From Litorimonas cladophorae (GTDB lineage Bacteria > Pseudomonadota > Alphaproteobacteria > Caulobacterales > Maricaulaceae): a stretch of 64,000 nt of DNA. This document shows, in pieces, positions 9,115 through 17,631 of the stretch. The position numbers and the translations under genes were made by a program. Each line of letters begins with the position of its first letter. The stretch's first letter is position 1. The notes under the pieces were generated by a model, which made no database searches, had not been told where the DNA came from, and was given only the letters and a program-made list of their open reading frames with translations. The stretch covers positions 248,001 through 312,000 of the forward strand of contig NZ_BMYV01000003.1 of NCBI RefSeq assembly GCF_014652455.1, given 5' to 3'.

Positions 9115-9531
9115 ATGACGGGGTCGACACATCTTCCAAATCTCTTGGCGTCCATGAGCCCTGAATTGCGAGACGAGACGTTTGTCTTTACTACCCTCGC
9201 GCCCGATGCGCCCGTCCCTGACCTTGGCGCCGTCATGCAATTTCAAGAAGCAGAAGGCCTCACACTCATCGCGCCTTTGGAGCGGGCCAAACAGCAAGGT
9301 TTGGCCTATGAGTTTCCGTGCCGCATGATTACGCTCAATATCTATTCGTCGCTGGAGGCCGTTGGGTTTCTAGCCGTTATTACGACCCATCTGGCGAAAC
9401 TGAATGTCGGCGTAAATCCTGTCTCAGGATTTTACCATGATCACCTATTCGTCCCAGAAGACCGCGCCACAGATGTGATGACCGCTCTGATCGAATTGGC
9501 GCATAGCTATCGCGATCAGGATAGAAGTTAA
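9115..9531 (+). CDS. ACT domain-containing protein
   Basis: 138 residues. The two halves FVFTTLAPDAPVPDLGAVMQF.. and ITLNIYSSLEAVGFLAVITTHLAK with HDHLFVPEDRA near the end match the small stand-alone ACT-fold proteins (DUF2241-like) of proteobacteria, which are thought to bind small ligands; the ligand is unknown. ATG at 9115 is chosen because AAGGAT lies 8 bases upstream; a TTG at 9109 is possible. A short hairpin precedes it, so it may have its own promoter. Confidence 0.75.
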   Translation: MTGSTHLPNLLASMSPELRDETFVFTTLAPDAPVPDLGAVMQFQEAEGLTLIAPLERAKQQGLAYEFPCRMITLNIYSSLEAVGFLAVITTHLAKLNVGVNPVSGFYHDHLFVPEDRATDVMTALIELAHSYRDQDRS

Positions 9532-9694
9532 ACGCGAAAAGCCGACTCCAATCTCTTTCCCGTTTTCCATGAAGATAGAATCGAATGGTTTCAGAACCTT
9601 ACAATTAAATCCAACTATCGTCTCCCCGCTTTCGGATTCTGTGTCATTTTAAAGCTGTCTTCTTTCAACGGGCGGTCATGTGCACATTGACAAA

Positions 9695-9782
9695 GTGCAG
9701 TTCTGTTTATTGAGAATCGAAAATTGGGCGAAGCTGGCCCATTTTTCGATACTCATTTGCCTAAAGCAAAACAGAATTGCAC
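9695..9782. ncRNA. Candidate structured RNA or inverted-repeat element, hairpin 1
   Basis: The ends GTGCAGTTCTGTTT and AAACAGAATTGCAC pair over 14 bases with one wobble. The inner arms TGAG/CTCA and ATCGAAAATTGGGC/GCCCATTTTTCGAT pair with one mismatch around the loop GAAGCTG. The result is an 88-nt rod with a small internal bulge. The shape fits either a stable small RNA or a MITE-like palindromic element. Strand and function are unknown. Confidence 0.45.
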
Positions 9783-9892
9783 GGACCGGAAAGAAGCGAC
9801 GCTTGTCATTGGAGGACGCTGGGTAATGTCAGTGAAATTGGGTGGCCTAACGCGAGCTGATTACCCCAAGACTGGGTTGTTCGGCCGTTAGT

Positions 9893-10009
9893 GGAAAAAG
9901 GCGTCGTCGCGTGGGTCCCTTCGGGGCCGAAAACATATTAGCTCTTTTCCGGTTCCGCCGGGCCCTTTGAATACCCACGCGAACATCCCGACTTTCGGGG
10001 CATTTTTCC
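9893..10009. ncRNA. Candidate structured RNA or inverted-repeat element, hairpin 2
   Basis: Outer arms GGAAAAAGGC and GCATTTTTCC pair with one mismatch. Inside, CGCGTGGGT (9908) and ACCCACGCG (9973) pair perfectly over 9 bp, then GGGCC pairs with GGCCC, with an extra hairpin CCCGA-CTT-TCGGG at 9987-9999. Nested helices closing one domain are more than expected by chance and resemble a folded RNA. No match to RNase P, tmRNA or SRP RNA signatures is seen. Confidence 0.42.
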
Positions 10010-10077
10010 AGACTAAAAGATACAGGAACCGAAATGGGTCTGAGGAGAGCAAAAGCGACGGCCTTGGGGTCGTCCGA

Positions 10078-10542
10078 TCAGCCCGCTTGAGAAAACCGCA
10101 ACTCATCCCCATCGATGAGGTCGACTTTTGCTGCGCAATTTTCACCATCTGCTTTGCAAAGAACTTCGGGGATTGTGAGCGTGTCAAATGCATCGCAGCT
10201 TTGGCCTTCCAAAATAACGCGCGCTTCAGAGCTCTCGCCCGCGGCTGCGGCTGGTGCAAACATATTGCCTTTGGTGTCATCCCCGGGCCCCGTCACGGTA
10301 AATCCAATCATGGTGACATTGACGTCGGCGTCTAATCCATTTTCCACGCGGATCGGCACGATACAGGCCCGAGGTTCGGCAACGGGATCGAGCAAGCGGA
10401 GCTGCACGATGCCCTCTTTCACAGCGATAACATCGACGGGGGCTGCTGTGTTCAGCTCTGTATCAGCCGTGACTTTGGTCTCATCCGTATTGGCCGGTTG
10501 GCAAGCGGCGAGAAGAAAAGCGGCTAGGCAAAAACGTTTCAT
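10078..10542 (-). CDS. Putative lipoprotein, unknown function
   Basis: 154 residues. It begins MKRFCLAAFLLAACQPA, a short lipoprotein signal with lipobox LAAC (lipid on Cys 14). The remainder is an acidic, beta-rich-looking domain (CIVPIRVENGLDADVNVTMIGF, then SSEARVILEGQSCDAFDTLTIPEVLC) with four later cysteines that could form disulphides in the periplasm. No family recognised. A longer reading from 10599 would start inside the end of ptsP and lacks the signal peptide at its front, so ATG at 10542 is preferred. It lies 13 bp after ptsP on the same strand and may be co-transcribed. Confidence 0.65.
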   Translation of the reverse strand: MKRFCLAAFLLAACQPANTDETKVTADTELNTAAPVDVIAVKEGIVQLRLLDPVAEPRACIVPIRVENGLDADVNVTMIGFTVTGPGDDTKGNMFAPAAAAGESSEARVILEGQSCDAFDTLTIPEVLCKADGENCAAKVDLIDGDELRFSQAG

Positions 10543-10555
10543 AGGAGGGCTCGAC

Positions 10556-12841
10556 TTAGATCGGGATAGCATTTTGGGCACAATAATCTTGGATGACACC
10601 GCGAAGGGATGAGGAACGGGACTCGATACTCATCTGCGGGATAAGGACCTTGGCGAGGTCATCTGCATCTAGTTTTAATAAGGCCGCTTTCACGGGACCG
10701 ATCCCTGTGACAGGCATAGAGAGCGTCCGATATCCCAAGGCGGTCAATGCGACAGCTTCCAGCGGACGGCCCGCAATTTCACCGCAGACGGACACAGGGG
10801 TATCATTGGCTTTGCAGCGGTCAGAAATGAATTTCAGCACGGAAAGCGCCGCAGGATGAAGCGGATCATAACGGTCTGATACACGGGCATTGTCACGATC
10901 TGCGGCAAAGAAAAATTGCATCAGATCATTTGCGCCGACGCTCACAAAATCGGCGTGATCACAGACGGCCGAAACTTGCCACGCCAAGGAGGGCGTTTCG
11001 AGCATCACGCCCACTTCAACCTTTGCGGGGAGGTCTAAATCAAGTGACGCCGCGCGTTCAATTTCTCGATCAAAGAGCGCACGCGCTTGCATCATTTCAT
11101 CCACGGTGGTCACCATGGGGAACATCACGCGTAAGTGCTTTCCAGCGCCTGCCGCCACCAAAGCCCGCAATTGATAGCGCATCAGGCCAGGGCGATCCAA
11201 AGCAATGCGAATGGCGCGCCACCCGATAGCTGGGTTTTCTTCGGGCACAGGGTCGATGTAAGGCAGGATTTTATCGCCGCCCAAATCGAGTGTACGGAAG
11301 GTCACAGGTCGAGTGCCCGCCGCCTCAATCGCCTGACGATAGAGCGCGGTTTGCTCTTTTAACTTCGGCATGAAGTCGCTGACCATGAATTGGAATTCAG
11401 TGCGGAATAGACCGATGCCATCAGCGCCAGCTTGATCAAGTTGCGGCAGATCAACGAGCAGGCCTGCGTTCAATTGCAGGGCGACCGCATGACCATCCTT
11501 CGTCACGGTCGGTTGGAATTTCAACGCGTCATAGGCGCGGGTCAGCTCGCCCTTCACATTCATGCGAAGGTTAAAGCTGTCCAAAATACTTGGCAGAGGA
11601 CGAACATGTACGACGCCCGCTTCGCCATCCACCAGAACGGGATCGCCCGTTTCAATGATGTCCAAGATACCATCTGCTCGCCCGACCAATGGGATGCCTA
11701 AGGCGCGGCAAATAATGGCCGCATGAGACGTTGCAGAGCCTTCTTCAAGGACAATGCCACGCAGTTTTTTGCGGTCATAATCGAGCAGTTCTGCGGGACC
11801 CAATTCCCGTGCAAAGAGGATCGCGTCATCGGCGAGTTTTTTATTCCCGGGTCCGAGTTTTTCTCCGCTCAGCGCGCGGATCAAACGGTTGGCGAGATCT
11901 TCCAGATCATGCAGACGCGCGCGCAAATACGGGTCACGCGCCTTCATCAATCGCGCGCGGTGTTCGTTGCGCACACGTTCAACGGCCGCTTCAGAGGTCA
12001 GGCCTGACGACACCGCTTCGCGTAAGCGTCCGACCCATTTTCGGTCATAGGCGAACATGCGGTAGGTCTCGTAAATTTCTTTCGAGGCGCGAGAGAGCGA
12101 CGCCGCCTCGCCCGACACCATGGCGTCCACACTGGCGCGCAGGATTGTAATTCCCTCTTCCAGTCGATGTTGTTCAACAGGAATATTTTCAGCCAACAGG
12201 TTTGCGGGCGCGACGGGCGGAAGATGTAGATGCGCCGAACCACGGATCAAACCGCCAGCGAAGGCTTTGCCCTGAACGGTCTCAGGTTTGGTTGGCGCAA
12301 GGGAAATGCCTTTAAGCGCGCCTTTTTTACCGCCCACACGTTCATCATCAATGATGATCTCGGCCAGAACCATCGCGACGGTCAGAAGGTCTTCAACCTC
12401 GGCCTCGGTGAAGGTGCGAACCCGGTTAGATTGAACAACCAAGACACCAAGCGTGCGACCGCCTCGCAGAATTGGCACGCCCAAGAAGCTCTTAAATGGG
12501 TCTTCGCCTGTTTCGGGGCGGTAGGAGAAAAGCGGGTGCGTCGGCGCATCAGCAAGGTTAAGCGGGCGCGCCGTCAATGCCACATGACCGACCAAACCTT
12601 CACCGGGTTTCATGCGCGTCTTATGAACCGCAGATTTGTTCAACCCTTCCGTCGCGGAGAGCTCTAGCTCAGAACCTGGCCGCAAGAGATAGATCGAAGC
12701 GACTTTGACAGCCATCGAAGATTGGATCGCGGCGACAAACGCGTTCAGCCGCTCCTGCACCGACTCGGTGCCGCCCATAACACCGCGAATCGCGCGCATC
12801 AGCTTGGGTGGCTTGGCCGTTATGTTGGGATCAACGTTCAC
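10556..12841 (-). CDS. ptsP: PtsP, phosphoenolpyruvate-protein phosphotransferase of the nitrogen PTS (EI-Ntr)
   Basis: 761 residues. An N-terminal GAF sensor domain (SVQERLNAFVAAIQSSM to VEDLLTVAMVLAEII) is followed by the EI swivelling domain with the phospho-histidine motif GSATSHAAIICRALGIP and the PEP-binding TIM barrel (GIGLFRTEFQFM; DFVSVGANDLMQFFFAADRDN). It autophosphorylates on His from PEP and passes phosphate to NPr, coupling nitrogen/carbon status to potassium transport and stringent control in this class. The start codon is GTG; an internal ATG at 12799 would remove only 14 residues. The gene is cytoplasmic and leads the ptsP-lipoprotein unit. In alphaproteobacteria it often sits near lysC; here lysC is 45 kb away. 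Confidence 0.93.
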   Translation of the reverse strand: MNVDPNITAKPPKLMRAIRGVMGGTESVQERLNAFVAAIQSSMAVKVASIYLLRPGSELELSATEGLNKSAVHKTRMKPGEGLVGHVALTARPLNLADAPTHPLFSYRPETGEDPFKSFLGVPILRGGRTLGVLVVQSNRVRTFTEAEVEDLLTVAMVLAEIIIDDERVGGKKGALKGISLAPTKPETVQGKAFAGGLIRGSAHLHLPPVAPANLLAENIPVEQHRLEEGITILRASVDAMVSGEAASLSRASKEIYETYRMFAYDRKWVGRLREAVSSGLTSEAAVERVRNEHRARLMKARDPYLRARLHDLEDLANRLIRALSGEKLGPGNKKLADDAILFARELGPAELLDYDRKKLRGIVLEEGSATSHAAIICRALGIPLVGRADGILDIIETGDPVLVDGEAGVVHVRPLPSILDSFNLRMNVKGELTRAYDALKFQPTVTKDGHAVALQLNAGLLVDLPQLDQAGADGIGLFRTEFQFMVSDFMPKLKEQTALYRQAIEAAGTRPVTFRTLDLGGDKILPYIDPVPEENPAIGWRAIRIALDRPGLMRYQLRALVAAGAGKHLRVMFPMVTTVDEMMQARALFDREIERAASLDLDLPAKVEVGVMLETPSLAWQVSAVCDHADFVSVGANDLMQFFFAADRDNARVSDRYDPLHPAALSVLKFISDRCKANDTPVSVCGEIAGRPLEAVALTALGYRTLSMPVTGIGPVKAALLKLDADDLAKVLIPQMSIESRSSSLRGVIQDYCAQNAIPI

Positions 12842-12957
12842 CGCATTGTCTTAGCAGTCCAAAGCTGAAAAGGCCTATGAAAAACTGGGAAGGTTACGTG
12901 TTTTTGTCGGCCTGCTCGGAAATCAGGCGGAAACGGGAGACGTTAGACGTTAGACGT

Positions 12958-13581
12958 TTAGTCAATCGGCTCATTTGTTGCGGGGTCGTCAATTTCATTC
13001 TCGTCTGAGGCTTCAGCGTCAGTTTTATCCCAGTGGGGGTCGCGCCCCATGATGGGCTCTTCAATGTGAATGACAACGCGCCGCCCTTTGATGTCGACTT
13101 TGGGTACAGCCGTTTTTGTGAAGGGGTGAAAGAAGCTCGATTGCTTTTCCGCTGATTTAGGAGGCTGGATCTCCAACATGTCACCGGCTCCGAAATCATG
13201 GACGCTACGTATGGTGCCGACACGTTTTCCATCCGTGGTTTTCACGTCCAGACCGACGAGGTCCGTGTAATAGAAATCATCTTCATCGGGTTCCGGCAGA
13301 ACAGAGCGAGGCACGAATAATTGCGTTCCGCGCATGGCCAAAGCTTGCTCGCGTGAGGTAATTTGCTCGGATCTCATAGTGAAGGCATTCCCGACGGGGC
13401 GAGGATTTTTGGGGACCAAGATTACCGTTCCATCCTCACCTAAGAGCGGACCATATTCGGCAAAATCTGATGGAACAGCAGTGAAGGATTTGACCTTCAC
13501 CGCGCCATGCACACCATGCGCGCCAGCTATCACAGCCACACATGTAAGGTCTGTTGGGGATTTTGGTTGATCATCTGACAT
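12958..13581 (-). CDS. rimM: RimM, 16S rRNA processing and 30S maturation factor
   Basis: 207 residues. The N-terminal AVIAGAHGVHGAVKVKSFTA is the RimM signature, followed by FYYTDLVGLDVKTTDGKRVGTIRSVHDFGAGDMLEI of the PRC-barrel half and the terminal VVIHIEEPIMG block. It binds ribosomal protein S19 in the 30S head during assembly. The acidic tail (EASDENEIDDP) extends past the family core. In most alphaproteobacteria rimM lies in rpsP-rimM-trmD-rplS; here it stands alone, about 37 kb from rpsP. Confidence 0.93.
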   Translation of the reverse strand: MSDDQPKSPTDLTCVAVIAGAHGVHGAVKVKSFTAVPSDFAEYGPLLGEDGTVILVPKNPRPVGNAFTMRSEQITSREQALAMRGTQLFVPRSVLPEPDEDDFYYTDLVGLDVKTTDGKRVGTIRSVHDFGAGDMLEIQPPKSAEKQSSFFHPFTKTAVPKVDIKGRRVVIHIEEPIMGRDPHWDKTDAEASDENEIDDPATNEPID

Positions 13582-13675
13582 GGCCGGTCCCTATCCCTCG
13601 CCACCTATTTTAGCAAAGGTTTAATCAGACGCATGCGCTCTGAGAGCGCAGTGCATAACAACGACAAACTAGTCT

Positions 13676-14875
13676 TTAGAGTTTTGATCGAATCTCATCA
13701 ATCAAGTCTGTTTTCTCCCAAGAGAACTCGCCATTCGGTCCAGGGTCACGGCCAAAGTGACCATAGGCCGAGCTTGGCGCGTAGATGGGCTTGTTTAGGT
13801 CCAGATGCTTGCGGATACCATGAGGCGTGAGATCCATCACTTGACGAATAATGCGCTCGATCTTGTCACCTTTGATCGGGTTATTGTCATCCACGTTGAC
13901 GTAAATCGATGTCGGCGACGCCACACCAATCGCGTAGCTCACCTGAATTTCGACCCAAGGTGCAATGCCCGCCGCAACCAAATTTTTCGCGAGATAGCGC
14001 GTGGCATAAGCGGCCGAACGATCAACTTTCGTCGGATCTTTGCCAGAGAACGCACCGCCGCCATGCGGCGCCATTCCGCCATATGTATCGACAATAATTT
14101 TACGACCCGTCAGACCCGCATCTCCATCAGGTCCACCAATGACGAATTTGCCAGTCGGGTTGATGTGAAAGATCGTGTTATCAGTGATCCAGCCAGCCGG
14201 CAGAACATCCTTGATATAAGGCTTTACGCGTTCCGCGATTGTTTTGGAGTCCAGCGAGGCATCGAGATGCTGCGTTGATAAGACAATCGCTGTCGCTTCG
14301 ACGGGGCGACCATTGTGATATCGGACTGTGACTTGAGACTTGCTGTCCGGACCCAACCAATCCTGACCCTCTTCTTTTCGGGCTTTGGCCAAGCGTTGCA
14401 GAATTTTATGCGAATAATGAACGGGCGCAGGCATTAGCGCATCAGGCACATCGCTAGAGGCATAACCGAACATGATACCTTGATCGCCAGCGCCCTCTTC
14501 TTGGTGGAGGCCAGCCCCCGAATCGACACCTTGCGCAATATCGACACTTTGCGGATGCAAGAGCACATCGATATCTGCATGTTTCCAATGGAAGCCATCT
14601 TGCTCATAGCCAATGTCGCGAATGGCCTCGCGGGCTACCGCTTCAATACGCTCCGGCGTGATGGAGGCTGGGCCCCGTGTTTCACCAGCGATGACGACTT
14701 TATTTGTCGTTGTCAGCGTTTCCGCTGCGACGCGAATTTGCCAAGGGTCCATGCCTTGGGCGATGGCTTCGCGAAAGAATAGATCGACGATTTCATCAGA
14801 AATACGGTCACTGACTTTGTCAGGATGACCTTCTGAGACGGATTCAGATGTGAACTCGTAAGATTGGCGGCTCAT
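13676..14875 (-). CDS. metK: S-adenosylmethionine synthetase
   Basis: 399 residues, slightly longer than the ~384 of E. coli MetK, as usual for alphaproteobacteria. Signatures: [18 protein letters not shown] with the ATP-binding His, [12 protein letters not shown], and [19 protein letters not shown]. It makes SAM from methionine and ATP in the cytoplasm. It lies downstream of ahcY on the same strand, 96 bp away, linking SAM formation with removal of its product S-adenosylhomocysteine. The spacer holds a stable hairpin (14932-14955), so expression may be controlled at this point. The ATG is followed by MSRQSYEF and preceded by GAGGAG. Confidence 0.95.
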   Translation of the reverse strand: MSRQSYEFTSESVSEGHPDKVSDRISDEIVDLFFREAIAQGMDPWQIRVAAETLTTTNKVVIAGETRGPASITPERIEAVAREAIRDIGYEQDGFHWKHADIDVLLHPQSVDIAQGVDSGAGLHQEEGAGDQGIMFGYASSDVPDALMPAPVHYSHKILQRLAKARKEEGQDWLGPDSKSQVTVRYHNGRPVEATAIVLSTQHLDASLDSKTIAERVKPYIKDVLPAGWITDNTIFHINPTGKFVIGGPDGDAGLTGRKIIVDTYGGMAPHGGGAFSGKDPTKVDRSAAYATRYLAKNLVAAGIAPWVEIQVSYAIGVASPTSIYVNVDDNNPIKGDKIERIIRQVMDLTPHGIRKHLDLNKPIYAPSSAYGHFGRDPGPNGEFSWEKTDLIDEIRSKL

Positions 14876-14931
14876 GGCTCGCTCCTCGATTTTAAGGCTC
14901 TACGCTTTTTATTATTATTTAGAGGCAGTGT

Positions 14932-14955
14932 AGGTGGCCCGATATTGAGCCACCT
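14932..14955 (-). promoter_or_regulatory. Hairpin in the ahcY-metK spacer
   Basis: On the coding (minus) strand AGGTGGC pairs with GCCACCT around a 10-base loop. A nearby GAGG and GCCTC could allow a second pairing. There is no T-run directly after it, so termination is doubtful. I compared it with SAM-II, SAM/SAH and SAH riboswitch consensus features and saw no match, but its position before metK makes a regulatory role plausible. Confidence 0.4.
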
Positions 14956-14971
14956 CGGATTTTCAGTAAGT

Positions 14972-16381
14972 TTAGTAGCGGTAATGTTCCGGCTTGAATG
15001 GGCCTTCTTGTTTCACACCAATATAGTCCGCTTGTTCTTGCGACATTTTCGTCAGCTTCACGCCAATCTTCTCAAGATGCAAACGCGCGACTTTTTCGTC
15101 CAAATGCTTCGGCAGCATATAGACTTTATTTTCATACTTCTTGGACGCCGCGTGCGCGTCTTCCCAAAGTTCAATTTGTGCCAGAACTTGGTTCGTGAAG
15201 GACGCGGACATAACGAAAGACGGATGTCCTGTGGCGTTGCCGAGGTTCAATAGGCGACCTTGAGAGAGTAGGATCATCCGGTTTCCGCCCGGGAATGTGA
15301 TCATATCAACTTGGTCTTTGATGTTCGTCCATTTGTGATTTTTCAAAGCTGCGACTTGGATCTCATTATCGAAGTGACCAATGTTACCGACAATCGCCAT
15401 ATCCTTCATTTCGCGCATATGCTCCAAACGAATGACGTCTTTATTGCCTGTTGTTGTGATGAAGATATCAGCTGTTGCGACTGTGTCTTCGAGGGTCGTG
15501 ACTTCGAAACCATCCATCGCGGCTTGAAGTGCGCAAATTGGGTCAACTTCCGTGACTTTAACGCGTGCGCCTGCACCTGCAAGTGAGGCCGCAGAGCCTT
15601 TGCCCACATCGCCATAGCCCAGAACCACGGCCGTCTTACCAGCCATCATCGTATCTGTAGCGCGACGAATGCCGTCAACGAGCGATTCTTTGCATCCGTA
15701 TTTGTTGTCGAATTTTGATTTCGTAACAGAGTCATTCACGTTGATCGCAGGGAACGGGAGACGTCCTTCTTCGACCAACTGGTAAAGGCGATGCACGCCA
15801 GTTGTAGTTTCTTCGGACACGCCAACGATTTGGGCGTGAACTTTCGTGAACCAACCTGGGCTGGCGGCCATGCGCTTCTTAATTTGCGCGAAGATTGCCG
15901 CTTCCTCTTCTGAAGCAGGCTCACCTGCGATGAGGTCCGTTTCACCCGCTTCAACGCGAGCGCCCAAGAGAACGTAAAGTGTGGCATCACCACCATCATC
16001 AAGAATGAGGTTTGGACCTTCTGGGAACAAGAATGATTTATCGAGATAATCCCAATGCTCTTCGAGAGACTGCCCCTTGATTGCAAAGACAGGCACGCCA
16101 CTTTCCGCAATAGCTGCAGCCGCATGGTCTTGTGTCGAAAAGATGTTGCATGACGCCCAACGCACATCCGCACCCAGAGCCGTAAGTGTTTCAATTAGAA
16201 CCGCCGTTTGGATGGTCATGTGAAGAGAGCCGACAATGCGGGAGCCTTTGAGGGGTTTCTCTTCGCCAAATTCTTCGCGCAGAGCCATCAATCCTGGCAT
16301 TTCGGTTTCGGCGATGTCGAGTTCCTTGCGCCCAAATTCGGCGAGGGAGATGTCTTTTACAATGTAATCTTGTGCGCTCAT
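14972..16381 (-). CDS. ahcY: Adenosylhomocysteinase
   Basis: 469 residues from the ATG at 16381 ([20 protein letters not shown]). Signatures are the NAD site [31 protein letters not shown] and the C-terminal KPEHYRY that closes the partner subunit's NAD pocket; it also has the ~40-residue insert typical of bacterial enzymes. It hydrolyses S-adenosylhomocysteine to homocysteine and adenosine. A reading 24 codons longer exists but has no family match. The upstream region has the arms TATGCC and GGCATA around 16475-16500, which might be a 5' UTR hairpin. It is followed by metK. Confidence 0.95.
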   Translation of the reverse strand: MSAQDYIVKDISLAEFGRKELDIAETEMPGLMALREEFGEEKPLKGSRIVGSLHMTIQTAVLIETLTALGADVRWASCNIFSTQDHAAAAIAESGVPVFAIKGQSLEEHWDYLDKSFLFPEGPNLILDDGGDATLYVLLGARVEAGETDLIAGEPASEEEAAIFAQIKKRMAASPGWFTKVHAQIVGVSEETTTGVHRLYQLVEEGRLPFPAINVNDSVTKSKFDNKYGCKESLVDGIRRATDTMMAGKTAVVLGYGDVGKGSAASLAGAGARVKVTEVDPICALQAAMDGFEVTTLEDTVATADIFITTTGNKDVIRLEHMREMKDMAIVGNIGHFDNEIQVAALKNHKWTNIKDQVDMITFPGGNRMILLSQGRLLNLGNATGHPSFVMSASFTNQVLAQIELWEDAHAASKKYENKVYMLPKHLDEKVARLHLEKIGVKLTKMSQEQADYIGVKQEGPFKPEHYRY

Positions 16382-16553
16382 GGCCAGATGTCCTGATCGA
16401 TAATATCTTAAATTAGACCGCCACATACGCGCCGCCACACCTATCGTCAACACGATATAACGTTTTTCTTATATGCCCTACTCACCTTATGGCATAGGGT
16501 GACTTGTAATCTGTCGCGGGTTAGGTCGTACCCAAATCATTGAGGAACCCACC

Positions 16554-17540
16554 ATACCCGCTATTTCAGTCATTATTGTCAATTACAACGCCGGCGACTA
16601 TTTACGCCGCAGCGTCGAAAGCCTGCTGGAACAAACCGTATCTGACTTTGAATGTTTCATTGTCGATAATGGTAGCACGGATGGTTCAATGGCGGCGCTT
16701 CCAGGTTTGGACGCACGCTTCATCAAAATGGAAATGGGTGAAAACCTCGGCTTTGCAGTCGCCAATAATCGCGCCGCAGACCGGGCCAGCGCAGATTGGA
16801 TTGCCTTACTCAACCCTGACGCTTTCGCCAGACCCGATTGGCTCGAGCAGGGCCTCGCAGCGCGATCACGTCTGCCAAACGTCGCAATGGTCGGCAGCAC
16901 GCAGATCTTGGCGCTCGAACCCCATAAATTTGATGGCTTAGGCGATGAGTATCACGCCTTCGGCGTCGCTTGGCGCGCGGGATTTGGCGAGCCCATCAGA
17001 GACATTCAGACGCGTGAAGCGTTCGGCCCTTGCGGTGCGGGCGCATTTTATGACCGCCACGTCTATCAGGCCTTGGGTGGGTTTGATGAAAGCTTTTTTT
17101 GCTATCACGAAGACGTCGATCTCGCGTTTCGTATACGGTTGGCAGGATATCGTTGTGTGCAGAGTGCGGAGACTGTAATTGATCATGTCAGTTCCGCCAT
17201 TTCTGGGCGCGCGTCAGAATTTGCCGTTTATCATGGCACGCGCAATCGAATCTGGACCTTTTTCAATAATATGCCCGGACCTCTCTTGATCTTGCTAACG
17301 ATTCCACACCTGCTCTCAAACCTCGCATTTTTGACCGTTAGTTTGTTTCGCAAAGGGCGGTTTTCCCCGACTTTTCGAGGCATGCGAGACGGGTTTTTTA
17401 CGCGACCAAATAGTCGGTCTGCAAAGGTGGTTCGGAAAGCCTCCCTTCTGAGCTTATTGAAATCTATGGGATGGAACCCGCTGAAGGTTGTTAAACGGCG
17501 CTGCGTCAATGAACGCCCCCTTTCAGATCATTCGGAATAA
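16554..17540 (+). CDS. Family 2 glycosyltransferase with apparent AUA start codon
   Basis: About 328 residues. The frame gives PAISVIIVNYNAGDYLRRS (the GT-A opening), then VDNGSTDGS, IALLNPDAFARPDWL (DXD-like region), GPCGAGAFYDRHVYQALGGFDESFF and HEDVDLAFRIRLAGYRCV, matching rhamnosyltransferase/WbbL-type GT2 enzymes. The C-terminal part has a hydrophobic segment (GPLLILLTIPHLLSNLAFLT). No ATG, GTG or TTG lies between the upstream in-frame stop (16500) and the family core; the first ATG at 16689 would delete the nucleotide-binding strand. ATA at 16554 sits where the ATG should be, 7 bases after GAGGA. Either a rare start codon or a start-loss mutation. Confidence 0.75.
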   Translation: MPAISVIIVNYNAGDYLRRSVESLLEQTVSDFECFIVDNGSTDGSMAALPGLDARFIKMEMGENLGFAVANNRAADRASADWIALLNPDAFARPDWLEQGLAARSRLPNVAMVGSTQILALEPHKFDGLGDEYHAFGVAWRAGFGEPIRDIQTREAFGPCGAGAFYDRHVYQALGGFDESFFCYHEDVDLAFRIRLAGYRCVQSAETVIDHVSSAISGRASEFAVYHGTRNRIWTFFNNMPGPLLILLTIPHLLSNLAFLTVSLFRKGRFSPTFRGMRDGFFTRPNSRSAKVVRKASLLSLLKSMGWNPLKVVKRRCVNERPLSDHSE

Positions 17541-17631
17541 CTCACCGCTGACAGTCACGAGTTGGCCCCTTCTGAAATGTCTGATAGATGCACCAAAAAT
17601 ATGCAGCTGATACAGCGCAGACGGGGTTAAA

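Larger units (their letters stand above)
9532..10077. other. Gene-free stretch of ~550 bp with two large imperfect hairpins
   Basis: No credible coding sequence: open frames here lack ribosome sites and family features. The stretch holds one long hairpin (9695-9782) and a second, more complex fold (9893-10009), separated by ~110 bp that can itself form small stems (CTAACG/CGTTAG; ACCCCAAGACTGGGTT). This suggests structured RNA or decayed mobile DNA. Confidence 0.6.

Noticed and set aside
9888-10280. Open frames on both strands in the 9.5-10.3 kb spacer
   Set aside because: They overlap the lipoprotein gene in other frames or the hairpins, and show no coding features.
14876-14971. Known SAM or SAH riboswitch before metK
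   Set aside because: Hairpin lacks the conserved sequence blocks of SAM-II, SAM/SAH and SAH classes.
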